Positions 1 through 6,057 of a stretch of 8,859 nucleotides of DNA are shown here, one piece after another. A model generated the notes under the pieces. The model was not told where the DNA came from. It was given only the letters and a program-made list of their open reading frames with translations, and made no database searches. This stretch comes from JALHTG01 sp964653695 (GTDB lineage: Archaea; Thermoproteota; Bathyarchaeia; 40CM-2-53-6; JALHTG01): the NCBI GenBank assembly GCA_964653695.1, contig CAZZFQ010000061.1, positions 1 to 8,859 of the forward strand, read 5' to 3'. Every line of letters starts with the position of its first letter. Position 1 is the first letter of the stretch. The position numbers and the translations under genes were made by a program.

Positions 1-2
1 TC

Positions 3-674
3 TTCGACTATTACCCAGGCCACTACTATAATCCGGTGGAGGTCAGCACACCGCCGACAGTGCTTACAAGAGGTTTTGTAACGGTGCTACCGACTGCTCC
101 AACGAATCCGATAGGCTTCTCCGGAATGTTGACAGGTGAACTCACATACACCACGGAGTTGAAGCCTATCTATGTGAACCACCTTGGCCCGTATGAGCTC
201 AGATACAATGTCTTAGTCCCAGGCGCGAGTCTAGGCGGCGAATCATCGCTTGTGTTCTCACTCGATAGAAGAGGACTGGTCACAGGAAATGTGTACGGCT
301 ATACTTACTGCGATGACTGGAGAAGTGCCGCATGGACTATACTCCGGTTCACCGCAGCAGACGGGACTGTCTTCAACCATTACACGTTCGATGGCTGGTT
401 TGCAGCATGGCTGAACAGTGGACCTTACACTTCCTCAGTGATCTACTGGACGCCGAGCGGGCAGGAAGGATATAAAGTTCAAACCATGCCGTACTATGTC
501 AGCGACGGCTCGGTCGGAGCGCTTAGTATCTACTTAGAGCAAAGCGCAGTGCCCATTCCAGAATTCTCAATGGCAGCGATGGTGCTAGTGTTGTCGTTGG
601 CAGCGTCCCTGTTCATCATGCGTAGGAGAAGAAGCCAGAATACAAGCTCCACCTGCTCCCTAACAGTCGCGTGA
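3..674 (+). CDS. Secreted protein with PEF-CTERM-type sorting tail, 5' end missing
   Basis: The frame is open to the left edge, so the GTG at 36 is an internal valine and the true start lies outside the window. The visible 223 residues are rich in Tyr, Ser, Thr, Gly and Trp, with the look of an extracellular beta-rich domain; I do not recognise the domain. The C terminus has the three-part signature of an archaeosortase substrate: the motif IPEF (about base 553), a hydrophobic segment of about 20 residues (MAAMVLVLSLAASLFIM), then a run of four arginines and a short tail. In that family the tail is recognised by an archaeosortase, cut, and the protein attached to the cell surface; this is family knowledge and no sortase is visible here. 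The next gene (minus strand) converges on it, and no clear terminator is visible. The function of the body is unknown. Confidence 0.8.
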   Translation, partial: FDYYPGHYYNPVEVSTPPTVLTRGFVTVLPTAPTNPIGFSGMLTGELTYTTELKPIYVNHLGPYELRYNVLVPGASLGGESSLVFSLDRRGLVTGNVYGYTYCDDWRSAAWTILRFTAADGTVFNHYTFDGWFAAWLNSGPYTSSVIYWTPSGQEGYKVQTMPYYVSDGSVGALSIYLEQSAVPIPEFSMAAMVLVLSLAASLFIMRRRRSQNTSSTCSLTVA

Positions 675-774
675 GATCATTTCACTTATGCCCTGCGGTT
701 GGAACCCATAGTGAAGCGGACTCAAGAGACCTCTGCATGGCTTGAACTGTCTTCACATAGTTCCCCACATGGCA

Positions 775-996
775 CTAGCGTTCCGCATATACAGTCGTAT
801 ATGCAGGCCCTCCATGTGTAAGCCGCTTAAACTGTCTCAACATGACCCCCAAGGCAGCCTCGAAGATCTCCTTGAGCCAGCCAATGGAGCAGTTACAGAA
901 GGTCGGTGACTTCACCAGCCCTTCCCTCCCTAAGGGACAGAGACATCTACTTGTAGAGGTTCCTTTGTGGCAGAACGTGCTCCTGTCAGAATTCAT
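775..996 (-). pseudogene. Cysteine-rich C-terminal fragment, probable gene remnant
   Basis: This is a 73-codon open frame. Its middle part, CPLGREGLVKSPTFCNCS followed by GWLKEIFEAALG, resembles the C-terminal part of small archaeal and bacterial proteins of the V4R / L-2-amino-thiazoline-4-carboxylate-hydrolase-like type, where a C-x-C-S-x-G segment precedes a helix and a final strand ending in a G-D-x-x-C-x-F-type motif. After LGV the expected continuation is lost and the sequence reads as unrelated residues, suggesting a frameshift. The N-terminal bulk of such a protein is also missing, because the frame starts only 6 bases after the stop of the YjbQ-like gene. I read it as a decayed remnant. 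A real short cysteine-rich protein is the alternative. The family assignment is from memory of the motif and is weak. Confidence 0.4.
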
Positions 997-1002
997 CGCT
1001 TC

Positions 1003-1422
1003 CTATTCACCAATGATTTGGACGATGAGCTCTCTCGACCGGCTTCGAGTGTCCAGTTCAACCAGGACCAGTTGCTGCCAGGTTCCGAGAGTGAGCTTTC
1101 CGTCTTTGATCGGAACCGTTAGGGAAGGCCCTATCAACGATGCCCTGACATGTGAATGTCCGTTCCCGTCGTGCCAGCGCTTCTCATGCTCGTAGACCGC
1201 GTTTCGTGGAGCTATTTTCTCAAGCATAGATGGGAAATCTGTCAATAGGCCGGGCTCGTACTCTATTGTCGTGACTGCAGCTGTGGAGCCGGGTACGAAT
1301 ATCGTGGCTATGCCATTCTCGATCTGATTATTCTCAACTATGCCCTCAACTCTTGCGGTAATATCGACCATATCAACCTCACCTTTGCTCTTCAGATCAA
1401 TTCGCTCGGAAAACACCTTCAT
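1003..1422 (-). CDS. yjbQ: YjbQ/UPF0047 family protein (secondary thiamine-phosphate synthase type)
   Basis: At 139 residues this has the normal full length for the YjbQ family, small beta-rich cytoplasmic proteins. Bacterial members have weak thiamine-phosphate synthase activity; the physiological role is unsettled. Family signatures visible are PGSTAAVTTIEYEPGL at residues 44-59, the histidine-rich HDGNGHSHVRAS at 84-95, which carries the presumed metal and phosphate ligands (H84, H89, H91, R93), and GTWQQ at 113-117 near the C terminus. The ATG start at 1422 (reverse strand) is preceded by a TGAGG-like purine stretch about 10 bases upstream. The stop is followed after 6 bases by the Cys-rich remnant on the same strand, so the two may once have been co-transcribed. 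No pathway neighbour is present. The family call is secure; the substrate is not. Confidence 0.9.
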   Translation of the reverse strand: MKVFSERIDLKSKGEVDMVDITARVEGIVENNQIENGIATIFVPGSTAAVTTIEYEPGLLTDFPSMLEKIAPRNAVYEHEKRWHDGNGHSHVRASLIGPSLTVPIKDGKLTLGTWQQLVLVELDTRSRSRELIVQIIGE

Positions 1423-1595
1423 GATACACAGGCCTCAACCAAGACAGATCTCGAATCCGGCTTATCAAGACAAAGGCTGAGCATGATCATTGCACTGTCA
1501 TTTCCATGTTGCAGAGAGTCGCTGCCGGAAAGGCAAGCAGATCCACCACATACTTGAAATCAGGATGAAAGGTCACTTGTGAGAGATGAGATTAC

Positions 1596-2354
1596 ATGAC
1601 GTATCGAGAAGGAGCAGAGAAATACTACGACCTCTTCGGCGAAAAGCAAGATGTAGGCTTCTACTTGGGTCTTGCTAAGCAGCAAGGTGGGAAGGCCCTT
1701 GAACTGGGCGTGGGTACTGCCCGCCTTGCTATTCAGCTCGCCCGGGCTGGCGTCGAAGTCTGGGGAATCGACAACTCTCCACATATGCTTAGGGCGGCAG
1801 AGGCGAAGCTTGCAGAAGAAGGACCTGATGTTCGGAGCCATGTTCATCTCAGGCAGGCAGATGTTCGGGATTTCAATCTTCCTGAGCGGTTTGGTTTGGT
1901 ATACTTTCCGAGTTTCAGCTTCGATCACCTCCTCACCTGGAACGATCAAACCGCTGCCTTGAGATGCGTTCTCAGACATCTTGCCTTGAACGGCGCATTT
2001 GCTTTTGACCTCGCTCATGCACCCAAGATAGAGGCAGGCAGCGGTTGGTTCGTGGAGCGAAAGGCCCTTGATGACCGCAGAACTGTTGTCCGTCTCGGCT
2101 TTCACAAGACAAATGCTGAAAAGAGATTGATGACAATGGATCTCTGGTACGAGCTCTACGAGGATGGGCGAATGCTGGAACGGTACCACGAAGGAGGCGA
2201 AGTCTATGTTCACGATCCAGACTCTGTCAAACGTCTTCTAGTGGAAAACAGATTCGAGATTGCAAAATGGTACGGAGGACATGAGAAAGAAAGGTTCACC
2301 GACAGCAGCAAGATGATGGTCATCGTTGCCCGCTCCCTTTCAAAAACCATATAG
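1596..2354 (+). CDS. Class I SAM-dependent methyltransferase
   Basis: This is a 252-residue cytoplasmic protein of the Rossmann-like methyltransferase type. Motif I is ELGVGTAR at residues 36-43, and the acidic end of strand 2 follows in VWGIDNSP (55-62, D59 expected to bind the ribose of SAM). RQADVRDFNLPERF corresponds to motif II, with an Asp next to the adenine site, and VYFPSFSFDHLL occupies the place of motif III/post-III. The N-terminal EGAEKYYDLFGEKQD is the usual lead-in of the Methyltransf_25/11-like group (Y-D-x-x). The length matches stand-alone small-molecule or lipid methyltransferases. The acceptor substrate cannot be told from sequence or neighbours. The ATG at 1596 is preceded by a purine-rich GAGATGAG stretch and fits the domain start. 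The gene appears to be monocistronic. Confidence 0.88.
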   Translation: MTYREGAEKYYDLFGEKQDVGFYLGLAKQQGGKALELGVGTARLAIQLARAGVEVWGIDNSPHMLRAAEAKLAEEGPDVRSHVHLRQADVRDFNLPERFGLVYFPSFSFDHLLTWNDQTAALRCVLRHLALNGAFAFDLAHAPKIEAGSGWFVERKALDDRRTVVRLGFHKTNAEKRLMTMDLWYELYEDGRMLERYHEGGEVYVHDPDSVKRLLVENRFEIAKWYGGHEKERFTDSSKMMVIVARSLSKTI

Positions 2355-2796
2355 AAGCCACCGTACGGGCGAGGAGAAAGCGTAGGCTCTGCGTTATGGC
2401 TGTCTCTCGAGTTGCCTTCGCATACTGATCTGAAGACTTCATATCCGATTCTTCAGAAGCCGTTCTTGTTGGTTTCGATCTCGATCTTCTCAAGCGTCAT
2501 ATAGCGTGGTTCAGCAGGGGTCGAGCCAAAGGATCTTTTCTCTCAAAACCTTCGAGCTAAACCCCCTCGCAAAGGAGCTATGTCTGCGGATCATAGGCAT
2601 AGAGCAACTGAGTGAATCGAACCTGGACAACGTTCTAGGATCAGTGACAGAAAGCATAGTCTAAGAGAGGTCGATGGAAGGAAACATGTGCTAGAAGCCC
2701 TAAGGATGTGTTGCAAGAGAAGAAATCGTTTGTTTCTATGAAGCTTGGATTTGAGGTCAGAAACTCACGCATTCAGTAGCGGAGACTCTTCCTGAA
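2355..2796. other. Intergenic stretch without a convincing gene
   Basis: These are about 440 bases between the methyltransferase and the surface-protein gene. The longest candidate is a plus-strand frame from a GTG at 2506 to TAA at 2662-2664 (52 residues, containing ELNPLAKELCLRIIGIEQLS). Its C-terminal half has a protein-like composition, but it has no recognisable motif, no good ribosome binding site and an Arg/Ser-rich implausible upstream part, so I do not call it. It could be the tail of a decayed gene. I see no tRNA, no repeat array and no clear terminator. The promoter of the gene at 2797 should lie near the right end, but no convincing TATA box stands out. Confidence 0.4.
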
Positions 2797-3768
2797 ATGC
2801 CGAAATCGAGACTTAGTTCATCAGTGCAGACCTATTCCATTGTTGTTCTTGCGGTAATCCTTCAAGTCAGCAGTTCTGTTCTGGCTGGCGATCGAGTACC
2901 CGCTGCAGGTTCGAGTGCCGCTATCACACAGATACTAGCAGTGGATATCTACTCTGATCAGGGAGGTCAAGGATCAAACAAGACAATGGGAACTTACACG
3001 ATCGGTGATACCGTCAAGTTCTACATCTATATCAGCAGAAACAGCACGATACAAGAAACTGTCATCACCCCCAATGGATCAGTTTGGTCACGTGTGGCTG
3101 GACCAGTGAATTCTGGAACAATCATAGACTACTTTGACACTGAATACCCAACCGGTGAATGGGCAATATCAGTCAAAGCTTATGCAGAGAATGATGCAGT
3201 TACGGATACTGCTCCCTACGAAGTTGTAGACAAGGAGCCGTACGTCTGCACGAAGACGTCTTTGTTTAACATATCTGGGAGCACTGGAGAAATAGGACTC
3301 ACTGGCAAAGTCGTCAAGATTTACCGCTATCCGGCGGGAGGAGTTCGCAGTTGGGATGTTCAAGTTGATAATGCATACTTTGGACCTGATATCCGAAATC
3401 AGACTGTGCATGTCCAGATGCTGGCTGTAACACACACATTAAGGCATCCTCCGGGGCATCTCGATGAGAACATAACGTTGGGATATGAGGTTGCGGTATG
3501 TGATTTACTCAACGGACAATCAGTCAGCGTGAATGGTTCTGTGAGCTATTACTTTGTAAAACTCAGCACGCTATGCGAACAAACTCATCCTCAAACTCCC
3601 CAAACAGGACCAAAGAGAATCGGGCTACGGGTGGGAGAAGCCCTAATTGTGGCTATGCTGTTGGTGACAGCTACGATAGCTATCCGTAAGAAGCATCCTC
3701 AGCTCCGAAGATATGGTAGCAATGAAAGCCCCGCCCATGAAGCGGATCCAGAACCCAGTGATTGCTGA
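2797..3768 (+). CDS. Membrane-anchored surface protein, probably N-glycosylated
   Basis: This is a 323-residue protein of unrecognised family with clear topology. The N terminus has basic residues followed by a hydrophobic core (YSIVVLAVILQVSSSVLAG, about residues 13-31), typical of a Sec signal peptide. The large middle part is an extracellular region rich in Ser, Thr, Gly and aromatic residues, with seven N-x-S/T sequons (NKT, NST, NGS, NIS, NQT, NIT, NGS), as expected for an archaeal glycoprotein. A transmembrane helix (about 279-296, VGEALIVAMLLVTATIAI) is followed by RKK and a polar, acidic cytoplasmic tail ending in Cys. Residues about 45-150 (VDIYSDQGGQGSN to the PYEVVD boundary) look like one Ig-like beta domain, with phrases such as YTIGDTVKFYIYIS and PTGEWAISVKA. 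The 147-260 region looks like a second, OB- or beta-barrel-like module (GLTGKVVKIYRYPAG). There is no PEF motif, so it is held by its own helix. The ATG at 2797 gives the complete signal peptide. The function is unknown. Confidence 0.8.
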   Translation: MPKSRLSSSVQTYSIVVLAVILQVSSSVLAGDRVPAAGSSAAITQILAVDIYSDQGGQGSNKTMGTYTIGDTVKFYIYISRNSTIQETVITPNGSVWSRVAGPVNSGTIIDYFDTEYPTGEWAISVKAYAENDAVTDTAPYEVVDKEPYVCTKTSLFNISGSTGEIGLTGKVVKIYRYPAGGVRSWDVQVDNAYFGPDIRNQTVHVQMLAVTHTLRHPPGHLDENITLGYEVAVCDLLNGQSVSVNGSVSYYFVKLSTLCEQTHPQTPQTGPKRIGLRVGEALIVAMLLVTATIAIRKKHPQLRRYGSNESPAHEADPEPSDC

Positions 3769-4200
3769 CAGAGCCATCCATGGCATCATCTGATGGAGAA
3801 GAGAGCAGAGGCTGCTCTATTACCTTCGGTCTTCTCTCCGGGTCTCCGAAAGACCTCTCATCGCATATATTCATTCTCCAGTCATCGGGTTCAAACTGGG
3901 CGAAGAATGTGGCCGCCAAGGAGACCGCCGCACCTCTCCAATCCTCTGAAGGCGAAACCATGTTCCCGCTCCTACGAGCATACCTCATCCTACGCCTAAC
4001 TCTAGAAGACGAAAACTTTCCACTCCGCCATCAAGAAAAGTGAAAACTTTGATCCTCTACCAATACTTCTGCGTTGGATGTGGCTCAAGCCTTCTAGCAT
4101 CCGAGCCTTGTGGATCCTGTTAACGTTCGATTATGGTTCAACTCGATCTGCCCATCATGCCAAGTGAACCTCTCGAACCATGTTGCATGGCGTCAAGCCG
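3766..4200 (+). repeat. Left copy of a diverged direct duplication (about 440 bp)
   Basis: This segment aligns by eye, in the same orientation and gene order, with about 5616-6057. Landmarks are CTCTCCGGG (3834/5688), GGGCGAAGAA (about 3898/5751), TTCTAGCATCCGAG (about 4092/5951), CCCATCATGC (about 4151/6010) and TCGAACCATGT (about 4173/6032). Similarity is about four in five bases in the zinc-ribbon part and lower upstream, with several small indels. The left border lies at the stop of the surface-protein gene. The right border lies near 4200, shortly before the 3' end of the convergent ATPase gene. The ATPase gene sits between the two copies. Confidence 0.75.
3780..4043 (+). pseudogene. Small unrecognised gene upstream of RadA-like fragment, left copy (probably frame-broken)
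   Basis: An open frame of 87 residues from ATG 3780 (or TTG 3762) ends at TGA 4041-4043. Its C-terminal half matches the right copy in the same frame: ETMFPLLRAYLILRLTLED against EKVFPLHTYLAIRLCLET, with third-position changes such as TAC/TAT and CGC/CGA, which supports real coding in this frame. Further upstream the match to the right copy moves to another frame near 3810-3830 (EKRAEAALLPS against EQFQESLLLNS), suggesting a frameshift near there and a lost original start. The stop overlaps the GTG start of the next fragment by 4 bases, the mark of a translationally coupled operon. No domain is recognised. It could still be translated from ATG 3780 as a short protein. Confidence 0.45.
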
Positions 4201-4268
4201 AGGCAGATATCTTTCTTCGACTGTCAAATACCATCGAAGAAGCTAAAGGGGAAGCTTTCATCCTATAG
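4040..4268 (+). pseudogene. Truncated, frameshifted copy of the RadA-like gene's zinc ribbon
   Basis: From GTG 4040 it reads VKTLILYQYFCVGCGSSLL, then a 2-base deletion relative to the intact gene after CTAGCATCCGAG causes a stop (TAA about 4121). After correcting for that deletion the frame continues as VDPVNVRLWFNSICPSC and NLSNHVAWRQAE, so both CxxC knuckles of the zinc ribbon are kept. Similarity to the intact gene at 5907 ends near 4200. The frame then runs through unrelated sequence to TAG 4266-4268, which overlaps the 3' end of the convergent ATPase gene by 6 bases. The whole RecA-fold core is missing. The overlap of its GTG with the stop of the preceding small gene mirrors the right copy. 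This is a clear remnant of a duplicated operon start. Confidence 0.8.
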
Positions 4269-5528
4269 GCCTCGGCTCTGGTTCAGCAAGAACTTATAGG
4301 CTGGAACCACAAAGATTGTTCTTCCGTCGGTTTTTCGCATGTCTTCTTTGTCGAGGGAGATTGTGTAGCCCTTGTCAACCTTGAACCTATCCATGAACGC
4401 CTCCATTCCACTGAAGTCCATCCTTCTGCGCTTGATCTCGACTGGAACTGGCTTCGCATCGGTTAGAACCACATCAACCTCGTTCTTGTATCGATCTCTC
4501 CAGAAGAATTCTGCTTTCAACTGGTTGACTACGATCCACTCGAAAACTCTTGACCTTGAGAGGTCGTCATCTCTGAACGGTAGGTCTGCGGAGACTATTG
4601 TCGGATAGAATTTCTTCAGCTTCCTCTCCACCTTTCTCCTCCCTGTCGAATAGTTATACAACTTCCTGACAAGGAAGGACTGCTCTAGGTAACTAAGATA
4701 ATTCGATAGGGTTTGTCGGGAGACTGCCAGCTCTCCGGCGAGCTGTGAGACCTCCAGTAGTTGACCGGGCTCTTCCGTCAGGATGTTTAGAAGGGACTCA
4801 AGAAGCGAGATATCCCTGATCTCTAGTAGGCTGAGTAGATCTCTAAAGACTACCTTTTCGACTATGCTTTCTCTAAGATACTTCCTTATCACCGACCTGT
4901 CCTTGACACCAACAAGCTCCGGGAAACCTTGGGTCAGAATGAACTCGTCGAACAAGTTAGCCAGCTCCTTCTCATACAGATCAATTGGCTTGTACACCTT
5001 GCCCTTGAAGACGAGGTATTCCCGAAAATTGAGAGGTTCAATCTTGAATTCGAAGAGTCTGCCAGCAAGGTTCTCCCTCGACCCCTTTCTGATGAACAAT
5101 GACTCGGAACCGGAGATGAGGATCTTGAGATTTGTTCGATAACGGTCGTAGACCGCCTTGAGCTCGTTTTGCCAACCTGCCAGCTTCTGTATCTCATCGA
5201 GTAGAACTAGGCGTCTCCCTTTGCCCAAGTCCCGGCCGGTGAGCTTCTCGTACTCACTCAGCACCTCTCGTGTCTTGATCTCTCTGAACTCGTCGAATGA
5301 GAAGTACAGGACATCTTTGGGGTCGAAACCCTTTCTTATCGCGTCCTGCGCCGCCTTGAGCATCAGAGTTGTTTTCCCAACTCTTCTGAGACCAGTGAGC
5401 GCTATCATCTGGGGCATTGCAAGAAACCTCTGAATCTCGCGATAGACTTCCCTTTCGCGGTATTCTAGACTGAATTCTTCCTTCCACCAAGGGTTTAGCT
5501 CCACTAAGGCGTCGCGGATTCTTGTCAT
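4263..5528 (-). CDS. AAA-type ATPase with C-terminal nuclease-like domain (DUF4143/DUF234 type)
   Basis: This is a 421-residue protein with normal full length for the archaeal ATP-binding AAA_14/DUF4143 group. Visible parts are Walker A GLRRVGKTT (46-54), Walker B RLVLLDEIQ (106-114), a sensor-1-like ILISGSES (136-143), and LAGRLFEFKIEPLNFREYL (154-172), a hallmark of this family. A winged-helix-like stretch follows (LEVSQLAGELAVSRQTLSNY, about 258-277, then YLEQSFLVRKL). The C-terminal part (about 330-400) carries the PD-(D/E)xK-like pattern E350-V-D ... E364-I-K in NEVDVV and PVPVEIKRR. Such proteins are common, often strain-variable, in archaea; proposed roles include DNA processing and toxin- or mobile-element-like functions, with none proven. 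The start ATG at 5528 has an AGGTTGA Shine-Dalgarno-like stretch about 7 bases upstream. The gene is convergent to the operon remnant at its 3' end and divergent from the RadA-like operon. All nucleotide-binding motifs look intact. Confidence 0.88.
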   Translation of the reverse strand: MTRIRDALVELNPWWKEEFSLEYREREVYREIQRFLAMPQMIALTGLRRVGKTTLMLKAAQDAIRKGFDPKDVLYFSFDEFREIKTREVLSEYEKLTGRDLGKGRRLVLLDEIQKLAGWQNELKAVYDRYRTNLKILISGSESLFIRKGSRENLAGRLFEFKIEPLNFREYLVFKGKVYKPIDLYEKELANLFDEFILTQGFPELVGVKDRSVIRKYLRESIVEKVVFRDLLSLLEIRDISLLESLLNILTEEPGQLLEVSQLAGELAVSRQTLSNYLSYLEQSFLVRKLYNYSTGRRKVERKLKKFYPTIVSADLPFRDDDLSRSRVFEWIVVNQLKAEFFWRDRYKNEVDVVLTDAKPVPVEIKRRRMDFSGMEAFMDRFKVDKGYTISLDKEDMRKTDGRTIFVVPAYKFLLNQSRGL

Positions 5529-5543
5529 GTGTATTCAACCTAA

Positions 5544-5900
5544 AGTAGATTTTGCGTTAAGTATAGTTGTCATGTAGTAGATAAACGTTGGCGGGCACTC
5601 ATCTCGCACGGTCACCTGGATCTTGCCTGCTTGTATGAGCTTCATGAGCAGTTTCAGGAAAGCCTTCTATTGAATAGTTATTGGCGTCTCTCCGGGCCTC
5701 CAAAAGTCCCCTCCCCACATATATCCCCCTTCGGCAGTTCGACGAGATGGGGCGAAGAACATCGGATCTGAATGGGTCACCGCATCTGTACCCCTTCGGG
5801 TGAGAAGGTGTTTCCACTTCACACCTATCTCGCCATACGACTATGCCTAGAAACCAACACTATCGAACAAGTAGAGCCCCTTAACCGGCAGAGAGGATGA
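5544..5900 (+). pseudogene. Small unrecognised gene upstream of RadA-like gene, right copy (frame-broken)
   Basis: Read in one frame, this region is open from 5544 to TGA 5769-5771 and again from 5772 to TGA 5898-5900. The first part contains a protein-like stretch, ISHGHLDLACLYELHEQFQE and then LLLNSYWRLSGPPKVPSP, whose end matches the left copy (LSGSPKD). Near 5749 an extra G relative to the left copy (TGGGGCGAAG against TGGGCGAAG) shifts the frame; the matching residues AKNIGSEWVTASVPL lie in the +1 frame. The match returns to the first frame near 5795 (GEKVFPLHTYLAIRLCLET) and ends at a TGA that overlaps an ATG at 5897 by 4 bases. No ATG, GTG or good ribosome site defines a start; TTG 5631 is possible. 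If the two shifts were sequencing errors, this would be an intact gene of roughly 90-115 codons and the first gene of the operon. The function is unknown. Confidence 0.5.
5578..5585 (-). promoter_or_regulatory. Possible TATA box for the ATPase gene
   Basis: On the minus strand this reads TTTATCTA, close to the archaeal TATA consensus and about 50 bases before the ATG at 5528, which would give a short leader. Another AT-rich element (ACTATAC, complement of 5561-5567) is closer to the start and could serve instead. No upstream BRE is clearly visible. Confidence 0.25.
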
Positions 5901-6057
5901 AAACTCTTGATTCTTTACCAATACTCCTGTGATGGTTGCGGTTCAAGCCTTCTAGCATCCGAGAACCTTCTCGATCCCGTTAAGGTTCGATTATTGTTCA
6001 ATTCAACTTGCCCATCATGCAAAGCTAACCTTTCGAACCATGTCACATGGCATCAAG
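5616..6057 (+). repeat. Right copy of a diverged direct duplication (about 440 bp)
   Basis: This is the partner of about 3766-4200. It covers most of the broken small upstream gene and the zinc-ribbon part of the RadA-like gene (to about residue 50). The left border is uncertain because similarity fades before about 5640. The two copies have complementary damage: this one keeps the full RadA-like gene but has a disturbed upstream gene, while the other keeps a readable small gene end but loses the RecA core. Confidence 0.7.

Noticed and set aside
842..1195. Open frame of 117 codons on the plus strand
   Set aside because: It lies opposite the YjbQ-like gene and the Cys-rich remnant, with Ser- and Cys-rich composition typical of an antisense shadow.
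1560..2213. Long open frame of 217 codons on the minus strand
   Set aside because: It is antisense to the methyltransferase, whose motifs are unmistakable; the translated minus-strand product has no recognisable domain.
3793..3999. Open frame of 68 codons, whose end resembles a frame ending at the same place in the right copy
   Set aside because: The alignment of the two copies supports the other frame (RLTLED against RLCLET with third-position changes). The shared ending here is an accidental consequence of the repeat, although its first part (EKRAEAALL) may preserve the old frame before a shift.
4015..4020. ACTTTC hexamer (also at 6070-6075 and 6136-6141), resembling the Orc1-2 damage-response motif of Sulfolobales
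   Set aside because: All three lie inside coding or former coding sequence with no promoter context, and a hexamer of this kind is expected by chance.
5254..5538. Open frame of 94 codons on the minus strand
   Set aside because: It is an out-of-frame shadow of the ATPase N-terminal region, where Walker A and the family motifs fix the true frame.
5616..5900. Possibility that this region is a structured RNA or leader of the RadA-like gene
   Set aside because: The similarity to the left copy follows codons with third-position differences, which fits a decayed protein gene better than an RNA.
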